Origin: an uncultured Lachnospiraceae bacterium
GTDB taxonomy: Bacteria > Bacillota > Clostridia > Lachnospirales > Lachnospiraceae
NCBI GenBank assembly: GCA_947594855.1
Contig: CANQEL010000012.1
Span: 1-64,000, forward strand
Direction of reading: 5' to 3'
Length of the DNA stretch: 64,000 bases
Below, piece by piece: positions 27,201 through 35,716 of this stretch; the stretch's first letter is position 1; every line of letters starts with the position of its first letter. The notes beneath the pieces were generated by a model, which was not told the DNA's origin, searched no databases, and saw only the letters and a list, made by a program, of their open reading frames with translations. The position numbers and the translations under genes are program-made.

Positions 27201-30200
27201 ATACGCAAAGAATCATCAGCCTGTGCATTGCCGACCGGAAATTCTACATAATCTTTATGAGGCGTATCACCAAATTTAAAAACATTTTCTTTTGAAGGGT
27301 TAATTTCAACTCCCTTCGGTCTGACCTCATAAAATTCTTCTGTAATACGGTAACCGTCAGGCGCAAACATTTCACGCACTGTGTAGGTTTGGCTTGGGTC
27401 AAGTCCTGTGAATGTCAATCGTCCATTTGCCCTTGTGGTTGCAGAACCAATATAACGCTTTGCAAGATCAGCTGCTTTGGAACTATCAGCGATAAGTCCT
27501 TTTATCGTCTCCATATCCCCCTGATACAAACGGAATGTAGCACCCTGTAAAGCATTTGCCTCAGTTCCGTCGATATCATTTATATCTTTATGTTTATAAA
27601 TTTCGATTGTACCATGTTTCTCTGAATTTGTAACAGTAATTACTGTACTGCCCGATGGCATATCACGGTCAAGAACAGCTCGGTATTCTTTAGGATCTTC
27701 AGGGCTTTTCGACCAATCCCTAATTTTTCCCATATCTGCACCGTCAGAAACACCGTCACCATTCAGATCCGGAAGATCCTTGATTGAACAGTTCGTAGGA
27801 ACGTCAGATGGTTTAAACACATCTTTAAGTGATTTTTTATAAGGAGTAGCAACAAAACTATGATACTTTTTCTTAGTGTTGTCATAGCTGAACACATATT
27901 TATAGATATTTGTATCATCAATAAAATATTCTGCTGAAATATAATAATTATCAACGGGAACTCTATCTATAGATTGCGGCAGGAAATACTCATTGTTCGC
28001 CCACGAACCGCCTGCTGACAGTGTACGGTAGTCATAAACAGCAGTACGACCACTCTGATCACAATAGGACAATTCATAAACAACGGCATCGGGGTGTGTA
28101 TCTGTTGTATTCCAATCTTTTTTCAGTGTAAGCGCACGTTCAAACAGTGTATATGTATATCCTACATCAACAGCACATACACTACTATCAGGATTTTCAG
28201 CCAAAACCCCATCAACTTTATATGTGAGATGTTTTGGCTCAACGCCGTCACCGCCGACTTTGATTTGCTGTATTTCTGTACCCTTGTATTTGTCATTGAA
28301 ACTATGATTGGAATAGTAGCCATAAGGCGTCTTTTCTGAATCATTACCTGTTTTAATTTTAGCATTTGTGCTTTCACTGGTAACCTTGTAACTTGGATTC
28401 GGTCTTACGACTTCGTACAAATACTCTGTGCCATTTGTCGGATCATATGTCAGGTTCGTGAAAATATAGCTGCCATCCGTTCTGGTAATGCCTGTATCTA
28501 CCAGTTCATATGTTTTGCCTTTATCAATTGTATGCGTAATTTCCATTTTCACGCCGGAAAGATTGTAATATGATTTCCCTGATTGTTCAGAATCGTCTTC
28601 TGTTTTCTTATACAGGTTCAGCGTGACACCGCTTAACAGATGTTCACCGTCTGCACCGCTGTCATCATATTCTCCGTTTGTACCGCCTCCATCATAGAAT
28701 ACACGTCCGGACAGCTTAAATAATTCTTCATCTGTAGGGGAATCTACAATCCACAACGGATCGTCCTTGTTAATCGCTGTTGCAGGCTTTGCAGGAATAA
28801 ATGTCCAGTAATTGGCAATGGCATAGTCAGTGGTACTACCGCCAGAAGTACTTGCTGATTTTCCAGCCGGATAATTACCTGTATCTGTGCTAAGATAATC
28901 GATCATTTTTTGTTGGTCATCGACAATTTCCTCTTTTTTAAGTATATGAGCATCGTTAGTATCACTGAAATACTTTATCACATTCGTTGTATGACTATGA
29001 TCTCCCACACGAATTTCTTTGTGCTTTTTTATGTATTCAGATCCTCTTGCACTATATTCACTTCCTCCGCTTTTCATATTTGCATACGTATAATATAATC
29101 CACCATTTCCATCCGAAGTATTAAATTTTCCTTTAGCCACATCAACCTGATTTTCTGAAATACCTGTCACTCCAACGTTTTCACCATAATAAATCGCAGT
29201 TTCATCATAATATATTACATTTTTAGTCATGCCGTAAATGTTGTCATCATAATCCAGTCTTTTACCATTTTTATCATAGATATGACTCATTCTTGTGAAT
29301 GTGATACCGCCGGGAGCGCATTCCATATCAAAAATAGGAAAGTGTATTTCACCTGCCTTTGTTGTTACGGTATAAACAATGTCATTCAAATTATACCGAC
29401 CGGCGGGGATAGGAACGCCGTTGCCATCACAGCCGTCCCAGTAAAAATAGTTGGTGGAATTCGGCTTGACAACGCCGGAAATCTCAACAGGCGCATATAC
29501 ATAATCTGGATCACCAGTTGATTTGTCCATTATATTATTGAAATCAAGCCGCAGCGTAGCAGTTGTTGCTTCTTTGACATCAAAAGCAAAGTATCCTCCT
29601 ACGCCAACATATGCACCGGGAACTTTTTCTTTGACACCCTCACTGCCCTCTTTATCAACCTCTACTCGTCCTACAAATCGGATATTGGTGGCAGGGTCGG
29701 GCTGAACGGCTTTTTGGTAGACTTCGCCCTCAAGATCATCATCAGGATATTCCAAAAATATATAATAGCTCTTGTCTTTTTCTGTTTCCTTATTTCCGGG
29801 ATAAACGAAAAACGAGCCCATTCTTGGGAAGTTATTATCATTTTTAATGTCTTTTACCGATTTGTAGACAATCTCACCAGTTGCTGTATCAAAGATACCT
29901 CTGTTGTTGGAGAAAAAGTTATAGGTGTAAGGATAGACATTATTAAACTGCATTTTATAAATATAGCTGTCTGTTGTAAGAATATAATAACTATCATTTA
30001 CACCTTTAGGTGAAGATGAATTAGCATTATTCAGACCCATCTGCAGGGACAGATAATCTGCATATGTACGTCCGGTCTGTTTCTGACAATTTTCATCAAA
30101 TACCGTAATATTAAGCGCAGCGATCATTCCGCCGGTATCGTAAAATGAACAAGAATCACTTGGATTATTAGGATCACTGATTCCAATATAATTATGTTCG

Positions 30201-31030
30201 GCAGTAGGCCATTGTTTACTTCTGCTGTTTTGTGCTTCAGTAAGATTTGTAACACCGCCTTTATCAAATGAATGAAACTCAAATGTATATACTCCGGATT
30301 CTTTTACTTTGTATGTATAGGGAGTATAATTTTGTGACGTTCCCTTTGAATCCTCATATGGAGCATCAAATGTACCATCCGGATTCATCTTCATTCTGAC
30401 TGCTGCTTCTTCCGCTGCAGGACAAGAGATATAACCGGTGGAATTAACGGCAGTTTCCCCAAGTTCAGTATTTTGTGAATTTCGTATATCGATTGGAATA
30501 GTATTACCTTTCAGGTCGGTCATAATAATGTCAATAGAACCAACATCTTCATGATTGTTTGGTTTCATATATGCATTCGTATAATTTTTTTGACCGCTTG
30601 TAATATCTTTATCATTTGAATCCTTTCCTACTTTAACACCGTATGCTGAATATCCCGATTTTAGCTTGTGATCCAAGTCAAGACCGGAATCAAAAACACT
30701 AGATCCAAGACAAATTGTTTCGCCTTCAAAGGCATATACATGGAAAATCGTTCTTTTGTAAACTCCACCAAAACTGTCAAATGTAGACAAATTAGCACTA
30801 CCTTGGCAAGTATAAAATGGGCGTGATGCATTTTTATAGCTCTCATCATCCCATCTGGCTTCCAGTGTCTCCTTTAACATATCTTCTGTTGTTTCTTCAG
30901 CTTTCACTTTTTCAGTAAAATGAAACAGTCCGGAAAAGTCTGTCACAGTGACTATTGATAACATCATACTCAGGCAAAGCAGTGCCGAGAGCGTCTTTCT
31001 AAGAAGTGAATATAATCTGCATTTTCTCAC
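24215..31030 (-). CDS. Giant sortase-anchored surface protein with SdrD/Cna-B and FctA/Spy0128 pilin-type domains
   Basis: A 2271-residue wall-anchored adhesin-like protein. A signal peptide (LYSLLRKTLSALLCLSMMLS) is followed by an N-terminal adhesin-like region up to about residue 770. Next comes an SdrD/Cna-B-like domain near 777, an EF-hand-like DLNGDGVSDGAD near 1087, and a SpaA/Cna-B domain near 1143-1240. Four FctA/Spy0128-type isopeptide domains begin near 1273, 1512, 1794 and 1922, each with a W-x-x-x-D-x-F-x-F/V-type start. A DUF7601-like domain (near 2087) precedes an LPSAGG sorting motif, a membrane helix and KRRRR. The GTG at 31030 is set by GGAGG eight bases upstream; no in-frame ATG is as well placed. 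No sortase gene is adjacent. Confidence 0.85.
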   Translation of the reverse strand: MRKCRLYSLLRKTLSALLCLSMMLSIVTVTDFSGLFHFTEKVKAEETTEDMLKETLEARWDDESYKNASRPFYTCQGSANLSTFDSFGGVYKRTIFHVYAFEGETICLGSSVFDSGLDLDHKLKSGYSAYGVKVGKDSNDKDITSGQKNYTNAYMKPNNHEDVGSIDIIMTDLKGNTIPIDIRNSQNTELGETAVNSTGYISCPAAEEAAVRMKMNPDGTFDAPYEDSKGTSQNYTPYTYKVKESGVYTFEFHSFDKGGVTNLTEAQNSRSKQWPTAEHNYIGISDPNNPSDSCSFYDTGGMIAALNITVFDENCQKQTGRTYADYLSLQMGLNNANSSSPKGVNDSYYILTTDSYIYKMQFNNVYPYTYNFFSNNRGIFDTATGEIVYKSVKDIKNDNNFPRMGSFFVYPGNKETEKDKSYYIFLEYPDDDLEGEVYQKAVQPDPATNIRFVGRVEVDKEGSEGVKEKVPGAYVGVGGYFAFDVKEATTATLRLDFNNIMDKSTGDPDYVYAPVEISGVVKPNSTNYFYWDGCDGNGVPIPAGRYNLNDIVYTVTTKAGEIHFPIFDMECAPGGITFTRMSHIYDKNGKRLDYDDNIYGMTKNVIYYDETAIYYGENVGVTGISENQVDVAKGKFNTSDGNGGLYYTYANMKSGGSEYSARGSEYIKKHKEIRVGDHSHTTNVIKYFSDTNDAHILKKEEIVDDQQKMIDYLSTDTGNYPAGKSASTSGGSTTDYAIANYWTFIPAKPATAINKDDPLWIVDSPTDEELFKLSGRVFYDGGGTNGEYDDSGADGEHLLSGVTLNLYKKTEDDSEQSGKSYYNLSGVKMEITHTIDKGKTYELVDTGITRTDGSYIFTNLTYDPTNGTEYLYEVVRPNPSYKVTSESTNAKIKTGNDSEKTPYGYYSNHSFNDKYKGTEIQQIKVGGDGVEPKHLTYKVDGVLAENPDSSVCAVDVGYTYTLFERALTLKKDWNTTDTHPDAVVYELSYCDQSGRTAVYDYRTLSAGGSWANNEYFLPQSIDRVPVDNYYISAEYFIDDTNIYKYVFSYDNTKKKYHSFVATPYKKSLKDVFKPSDVPTNCSIKDLPDLNGDGVSDGADMGKIRDWSKSPEDPKEYRAVLDRDMPSGSTVITVTNSEKHGTIEIYKHKDINDIDGTEANALQGATFRLYQGDMETIKGLIADSSKAADLAKRYIGSATTRANGRLTFTGLDPSQTYTVREMFAPDGYRITEEFYEVRPKGVEINPSKENVFKFGDTPHKDYVEFPVGNAQADDSLRIRKQISGRAWQDGTNGSIEDSFTFTISNEFNATVPSEMTDGDHDIKITAEEQSIQNKAGITNCMTVLNDFAELFQTSGTGNKATINYGDEYYSYTVKDSVTNKDVTYTSADTKMSGKLLDGSTADEESKPTFNGQVFPMAGEYTFTITEDKPTEEGSLEYSPYTYKVTISVIRKFNPDVTDPETTTMTVSNTHLEAEVSKITYSTDGTNFRSFTSSSPLFTNTYKTAPAEQKTSYNIVKNFTGRTSDEWTESDKFTVEIICADPDTINAVKNGNLVISGFTTGVTALPDNAGWEYTFKKDHNEPLKFSSFKFEDIEFPVQYVDADGNVWTPPEGSEQTTPTAEEIESKRLTPQTLPVTYTFKIKEKLPEGITDGSNVYNGITYDTTEYDLKIVLNNTEQGKIGSGEEEDGIIEEIDVTLSTKDDSGTEVKSECKTRQGVMEESEWLGAIEENKDIGGLEGLVKFYYIDSSGNLQERKPTAPTDAKLYFWKWEHHSTTGSVFGRDGHTMNINNEYHTSYKWQPRILKNLNGRDWTADDKFKFTIEPDSDHPEDDKNGYIMPKDNNIIIEKDTKDHAENISAIEFVKEGTYYFVITEVDKDNILLGKYKITVVVKDDGKGNLEPKIKGFDNAEINDNAIEFINTYSDTSFNLNIAKTIEGREWDSDDEFTFKITPDDTTKKAIDDGTIVMPTGDVIHKESDGSYTVTLNGKNNPLKTFTQALDKITIKNTGELKVNTKYKFTIEEVTEKLEEMYCREPSIDLFVTITELPSSHTGTSSDNGITATFAHVVDGDITEHTHTGPDVTIPFTNVAAGKLTVAKKVVSNSETDETEFGFTVKFTYADGTTEKDHVINETSDVSKEITLDKSDDGESVWTYTFKLKDGEKVEFSNIPPGTKYEIKETIEKAYQEKYMLLRVCGAATDNGIDLREDGTGESVNGTLNYGSGNSQYRLFVNGLIRELPSAGGGGIDHIIFLGTAFTVSSILLIAMLFYKRRRRI

Positions 31031-31083
31031 GATACATACCTCCGTTATCACATAAAAGGGCATACTATCCCTAGTCTGTTCAA

Positions 31084-31112
31084 ATTTTATTATCAATACA
31101 TGGTCTTGTCAA
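31084..31112 (-). promoter_or_regulatory. Promoter of the giant surface-protein gene
   Basis: On the minus strand TTGACA (31107-31112) and TAAAAT (31084-31089) are 17 bases apart, a near-consensus vegetative promoter. The leader is about 45 bases long. Confidence 0.85.
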
Positions 31113-31158
31113 CCTTTTTAAGGAACTTTTAAAATTCATTTTGCGGTCTGTTAATAAT

Positions 31159-31812
31159 TTATTCCGAAACCCTGTAATGTCCTATTACATCTCCTCTTTT
31201 TTCCAGTATATCTTCTTCGTAACGGGTCTGCCATACGCCGTAATGATGAATCACATAAGGCACTCCGTTCTTATTGCGTCTGTCGGATACGAGCCCTATA
31301 TGCTTTTTGAATACAACGATATCTCCGCCCTGCCATTCATCTATGTCATTTATATCGTTAGTAAGCGTAACGGCGGTATGCGAAAAATAGACGTTAAGAT
31401 TGCGTACGCGTCTGAAATCTATATTTTTATCCGGCTTATCCACATCGTAATCATCAGGATGCTCTATTATATCCCGGTTTACAAGCTCCATAAGATCATA
31501 GCCTGCCGAAAGCATTGCAAAACCGATAACATCAGTGCATACGCCGTGATTATCATCCGGGAATCCTCCGTCGTAATATATGCTTTTATATTTTGGTCTT
31601 GTCTTTATATAATCTAAAGCTCCGTTAAGGATATCCGTCTGATCGTCTATGCCGTCGTTATCGCAGTCTAAGCTGCTTTTATATGTTTCGATTGTTCCCT
31701 CGTATCTGTCTTCTAAACGTTTATCTGAGGGCGGCAGGTAATATATGGCCGCGCAGACTGTAACTGCGGCTGCCGCAAAAAGCGCGGCGGCCGATAATAT
31801 TATTTTCTTCAT
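31159..31812 (-). CDS. DUF1287 (YijF-like) exported protein
   Basis: A 217-residue protein with an N-terminal membrane or signal segment (KKIILSAAALFAAAAVTVCA). It carries the DUF1287 pattern: DCDNDGIDDQTDILNGALDY, DDNHGVCTDV with the conserved cysteine, FSHTAVTLTND and GDIVVFKKHIGLVSD. The Cys and His suggest an NlpC/P60-like thiol hydrolase fold. The ATG at 31812 follows AAAGG. Its function is unknown in the literature I can recall. Confidence 0.83.
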   Translation of the reverse strand: MKKIILSAAALFAAAAVTVCAAIYYLPPSDKRLEDRYEGTIETYKSSLDCDNDGIDDQTDILNGALDYIKTRPKYKSIYYDGGFPDDNHGVCTDVIGFAMLSAGYDLMELVNRDIIEHPDDYDVDKPDKNIDFRRVRNLNVYFSHTAVTLTNDINDIDEWQGGDIVVFKKHIGLVSDRRNKNGVPYVIHHYGVWQTRYEEDILEKRGDVIGHYRVSE

Positions 31813-31943
31813 ATTGTTTTTACCTTTCATTGCGGTTCTGTTTTTATCTTAACACAGCCTGTAAATTTTTAGTAGAATTTATGGCGCAAATATATTAAAA
31901 TATTTTCTGTGTATATAAATCAATATGAAAGGAATTTATAACG

Positions 31944-32813
31944 ATGCGGGAACGAATTACAGGACATACGCAATTGCTTACCCTTATGGCATATCCGATA
32001 CGCCATTCCAAATCGCCTGAAATGCACAACGAAGCCGCGGCTTATCTCGGGCTTGATTATGCATATCTGTGTTTTGACGTAGATAAGGACAATCTTAAGG
32101 AAGCAATTTCAGCAATGCGCGCCCTTAAAGTACGCGGTGGCAATATTTCCATGCCTAACAAGATTGCTGTCATGCAGTATCTGGATAACATTTCAAGGGA
32201 GGCGCAGATGTGCGGCGCAGTAAATACCATAGTTAATGATGATGGCGTGCTTACCGGTTATATCACAGACGGCGTCGGTTATATGCGCTCGCTTAAAGAT
32301 AATAATATCGACGTTATTGGAAAAAAAATCACTATTGTAGGCGCAGGCGGCGCGGGTAAAGCAATGCAGGTGCAGGCTGCGCTTGACGGCGTAAAGGAGA
32401 TCTCAATTTTTAACAGACGTGATGAATTTCACAAGCGCGGCATTGAAACTGCGGCAATGATAAATGAAGAGACCGGATGCAAGGCTAACTTCTATGATCT
32501 TGAGGATCTGGACAGGCTTAAAGCAGAGATTGCCGACAGCTATCTTCTTGCCAATGCCACAAGCCTTGGCATGAAACCTCAGGAAGGCATGACATACATC
32601 CCGGACGTCAGTTATCTTCGTCCTGACCTTATTGTTACCGACGCCATATACTCGCCCGAAGAGACTGAACTTCTCAGGCTCGCAAAGACGGCAGGATGCA
32701 AAACAATGAACGGCAAAGGCATGATGCTCTTTCAGGGCGCTGCTTCATTCAGATTATGGACAGGTCTTGACATGCCGATTGAACATATGAAAGATTTCTT
32801 AGGTGTAAATTGA
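31944..32813 (+). CDS. aroE: Shikimate/quinate dehydrogenase (AroE/YdiB family)
   Basis: A 289-residue NAD(P)-dependent dehydrogenase that interconverts 3-dehydroshikimate and shikimate, or dehydroquinate and quinate. The substrate domain has PIRHSKSPEMHN and GNISMPNK, with the catalytic lysine; the nucleotide site is VGAGGAGKA followed by FNRRDEF, and NATSLGM is in place. It is the first gene of a run with a TRAP transporter (gap 21 bases to dctQ), not with other aro genes, which favours a catabolic or uptake-linked role over chorismate synthesis. AAGGA precedes the ATG. Confidence 0.88.
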   Translation: MRERITGHTQLLTLMAYPIRHSKSPEMHNEAAAYLGLDYAYLCFDVDKDNLKEAISAMRALKVRGGNISMPNKIAVMQYLDNISREAQMCGAVNTIVNDDGVLTGYITDGVGYMRSLKDNNIDVIGKKITIVGAGGAGKAMQVQAALDGVKEISIFNRRDEFHKRGIETAAMINEETGCKANFYDLEDLDRLKAEIADSYLLANATSLGMKPQEGMTYIPDVSYLRPDLIVTDAIYSPEETELLRLAKTAGCKTMNGKGMMLFQGAASFRLWTGLDMPIEHMKDFLGVN

Positions 32814-32834
32814 TACAAACGGAGGTAAATGCAA

Positions 32835-33323
32835 TTGAAAGTATTAAAATGGCTCGATGAAAACCTGGAAGAAATGATCCTTATCTTTCTCCTTGTCTGT
32901 ATGGTATTTATAATGGGAATACAGATCCTTGCAAGATATTGTTTTAACACTTCACTCAGTTGGTCGGAGGAACTTACGCAATATTTATTCGTCTGGTCGG
33001 TATTTTTAAGCATAAGTTACTGCGTCAAAAAAAGGATTTCCATAAAGATCGAACAATTTTTAATCATACTCCCGCCTAAAGCCCAGACCGCGCTGCGTCT
33101 TGTGCGCCACACGCTGGTTTTGGTATTCTGTGTGATTATGATACCTTTCTGCATAACTTATGTGGCGCAGGCTGTCGAATCACATGCGACGAGTGCCGCG
33201 CTAAGGCTCCCACTGTATTATATACAGTCGGCTCCTCTTGTCGGTTTTCTTCTTCTTATCATACGCGTGATACAGGCATGGATACGCGAAGTTAAAAATC
33301 TGAAAGGAGGCGGACAGGCATGA
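32835..33323 (+). CDS. dctQ: TRAP transporter small membrane subunit (DctQ)
   Basis: A 162-residue four-helix protein, the small integral subunit of a tripartite ATP-independent periplasmic (TRAP) transporter. The segment ILARYCFNTSLSWSEELTQY is the family signature, and FVWSVFLSISYCVKKR follows. Start: a TTG at 32835 is nine bases after GGAGG, while the ATG at 32829 is only three bases after it, so the TTG is preferred. It overlaps dctM by four bases. Confidence 0.88.
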   Translation: MKVLKWLDENLEEMILIFLLVCMVFIMGIQILARYCFNTSLSWSEELTQYLFVWSVFLSISYCVKKRISIKIEQFLIILPPKAQTALRLVRHTLVLVFCVIMIPFCITYVAQAVESHATSAALRLPLYYIQSAPLVGFLLLIIRVIQAWIREVKNLKGGGQA

Positions 33324-34606
33324 CTCTTTTTGTTATGATAATATTTATACTTCTTCTGCTCATTGCAGTTCCTGTAGGGCTTTCAGTTGGTATTACCAGC
33401 ATTATACCAAGTCTTATATCAGATGATTTTTCGGTAAGCGGGGTATACATACTGCGCTCTGCACTCGGAGGCGTGAATTCTTATCCGCTTCTTGCCATTC
33501 CGATGTTCGTGCTTTCAGGAATCATTATGTCAAAGGGCGGCGTATCAAAGAAGCTTTTTGAAATATTCAGTTTCTTCATAGGAAAACGTACCGCGGGCAT
33601 ACCATATGCCGTAGTTATTACATGTCTTTTCTTCGGAGCCATATCGGGTTCGGCGCCTGCTACCGTTGCCGCAGTAGGCAGCATGACTATACCGCTCATG
33701 CTTGAGATGGGCTACGATAAAAAGTTCGCGGTGGCGCTCGTTGCCGTGGCGGGAGGACTTGGAGTTATCATACCACCGAGCATCCCGTTTATATTGTATG
33801 CGCAGGCAACGGGAGCATCCGTAAGCGATATGTTCATTGCCGGCATCATACCGGGTATACTTATTGCGTTAGTTCTTATGGGGTATGCGTTCTACCATTG
33901 CAAAAAATATGGTGAAGATAAAGAAAAAATCAATGCTATTGTGGGCGAACTTCATTCGCGCGGCCTGAAAAATGTATTGTTTTCAAGCTTTTTTGCGCTT
34001 CTTACACCGGTTATAATACTCGGCTGCATTTATTCGGGGATAACTTCTCCTACCGAAGCGGCGGTTATCGCGGTATTTTATTCGCTTATAATAAGCGTAT
34101 TCGTATATAAAACGCTTAAATTAAGAGACCTTCCCGATGTGTTCAGGGAAGCGGTGCGTACTTTTTGTCCCATTTTATTTATTCTTGCCGCATCGGTTGC
34201 ATTTTCGAGGATACTTACGCTGCTTCACGTTCCGCAGACTGTTTCAATATGGATGACGGGCTCATTTACTACCAAATTTACGATTTTACTTGTCATCAAT
34301 CTCCTGCTTCTGGTTGTCGGAATGGTTATGGATACAAGTCCCGCTATCCTTATCATCGCGCCTATACTTGCGCCTGTAGCGCAGACGTTTGGCGTCGACC
34401 CGGTACAATTCGGAATTATCATGGTCGTAAATCTCGCTATCGGGTTTGTTACGCCGCCAATAGGTATTAACCTGTTTGTTGCAAGTTCCATGTCAAAGAT
34501 ACCTGTAATGGAGATTGCAAAAAAAGCTGTGCCTATGATTTTACTATTCTTCATTGTTCTGTTAATGATAACTTACATTCCGCAGATTAGTCTGCTGCTT
34601 GTATAA
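33320..34606 (+). CDS. dctM: TRAP transporter large permease subunit (DctM)
   Basis: A 428-residue, 12-helix permease of the TRAP-T (DctM/ion-transporter) family, which couples substrate entry to a sodium gradient. Family landmarks are LAIPMFVLSG, GAISGSAPATVAAVGSM, GVIIPPSIPFILYA and GFVTPPIGINLFVASS. GGAGG precedes its ATG inside the dctQ 3' end, an overlap of four bases that suggests coupled translation. The solute-binding gene dctP follows. Confidence 0.93.
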   Translation: MTLFVMIIFILLLLIAVPVGLSVGITSIIPSLISDDFSVSGVYILRSALGGVNSYPLLAIPMFVLSGIIMSKGGVSKKLFEIFSFFIGKRTAGIPYAVVITCLFFGAISGSAPATVAAVGSMTIPLMLEMGYDKKFAVALVAVAGGLGVIIPPSIPFILYAQATGASVSDMFIAGIIPGILIALVLMGYAFYHCKKYGEDKEKINAIVGELHSRGLKNVLFSSFFALLTPVIILGCIYSGITSPTEAAVIAVFYSLIISVFVYKTLKLRDLPDVFREAVRTFCPILFILAASVAFSRILTLLHVPQTVSIWMTGSFTTKFTILLVINLLLLVVGMVMDTSPAILIIAPILAPVAQTFGVDPVQFGIIMVVNLAIGFVTPPIGINLFVASSMSKIPVMEIAKKAVPMILLFFIVLLMITYIPQISLLLV

Positions 34607-34619
34607 AGGAGGAGCCCAG

Positions 34620-35612
34620 ATGAAAAAACAGATAACTGCATTCGTTATGATAATAACGTCCGTACTTATGCTGTCAGGATGCAAAAAAGATGATTCAAAA
34701 CATACATGGATTCTTGCTACCGCAAGTCCAAAGGATACGGTAACCCAGATTTATGCGGACAAATTTGCCGAAGAGGTAAACCGTTTGTCAGAAGGCGAAC
34801 TTACCATTGAAGTATATGCGAACAGTTCTCTTGGCGGAGATACTGAACTTATGGAAAGCGTAATGTATGGCGACATACCTTTTGTGGTGCAGAACACTGC
34901 GCCTCAGGTCAGCTATCTGCCGCGGCTGTGTTTGTTTGACCTGCCGTGCGTATTTGCCGATATCTCTGAACTCCATAAGGTGCTTGACAACGAAGAATTT
35001 ATGAAAAAAATCAATTCGATATATGAAGAAAAAGGCATAACTCTTCTTGGCATGAGCGACCAGAATTTCCGTGTTATGACTTCCAATGTCAATATAAAAG
35101 AATTAAAAGATTTTTCCGGGATAAAGATACGTACAATGGAAAATCCCTATCATATATCTTTCTGGTCGTCAATAGGCAGCAATCCTACGCCGATGGCATT
35201 TTCCGAGGTATATATAGGGCTTCAGCAAAATACGATTGACGCCCAGGAAAACCCCTATGAAGTTATCGTATCCAATAAATTTTACGAGCAGCAGGATTAT
35301 GTCATCCAGACCAATCATCTTCCGCATCTTTTAAGCCTGATAACTAATAAAGAATTCCTTGAAGGTCTTACAACAGAGCAACAGGACATCATCAAAGAAG
35401 CGGCTGCGACTGCAAGGGATTATTCGAGGGAACAGGCCCTTAAACGCGCGGATGAACGTATAGAGGTATGTCAAAAAGGCGGTGCGCAGATTATCCCACT
35501 TTCCGACGAACTGCGCGCGCAGATGCGTGAAGCTTCAAAAGCTCTTTATGAACAGATACGTACTGCTGTTGATGACGATACTTTGTATAATATGTATGTT
35601 TCAGGCAATTAA
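34620..35612 (+). CDS. dctP: TRAP transporter solute-binding lipoprotein (DctP)
   Basis: A 330-residue substrate receptor of the TRAP system. The N-terminus is a lipoprotein signal with lipobox LSGC, so it is tethered to the outer face of the membrane. The DctP family residues include the arginine in SGIKIRTMENP that binds a substrate carboxylate and the motif AFSEVYIGLQQNTIDAQENP. The ATG at 34620 follows GGAGGA. Together with dctQ, dctM and the upstream shikimate/quinate dehydrogenase it suggests uptake of a hydroxylated cyclic acid such as shikimate or quinate; a C4-dicarboxylate or sugar acid is equally allowed by the family. Confidence 0.92.
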   Translation: MKKQITAFVMIITSVLMLSGCKKDDSKHTWILATASPKDTVTQIYADKFAEEVNRLSEGELTIEVYANSSLGGDTELMESVMYGDIPFVVQNTAPQVSYLPRLCLFDLPCVFADISELHKVLDNEEFMKKINSIYEEKGITLLGMSDQNFRVMTSNVNIKELKDFSGIKIRTMENPYHISFWSSIGSNPTPMAFSEVYIGLQQNTIDAQENPYEVIVSNKFYEQQDYVIQTNHLPHLLSLITNKEFLEGLTTEQQDIIKEAAATARDYSREQALKRADERIEVCQKGGAQIIPLSDELRAQMREASKALYEQIRTAVDDDTLYNMYVSGN

Positions 35613-35636
35613 AACGCCCAAAGCAAAAAAATTGGG

Positions 35637-35665
35637 TTGTCATTACATGAACTTTTCGATATAAT
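35637..35665 (+). promoter_or_regulatory. Promoter of the PurF-like gene
   Basis: TTGTCA (35637-35642) and TATAAT (35660-35665), 17 bases apart, separate this gene from the TRAP operon. A small GGGG/CCCC hairpin (35671-35683) sits in the leader. Confidence 0.8.
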
Positions 35666-35716
35666 TAAGCGGGGACAAACCCCAAAATAATACAATAAAT
35701 GAAAGGATTTAAAGTT

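Noticed and set aside
27731-27775. Dockerin domain of a cellulosome in the surface protein
   Set aside because: Only one EF-hand-like loop is seen instead of the duplicated dockerin repeat, and it lies inside a sortase-anchored protein without a glycosidase domain.
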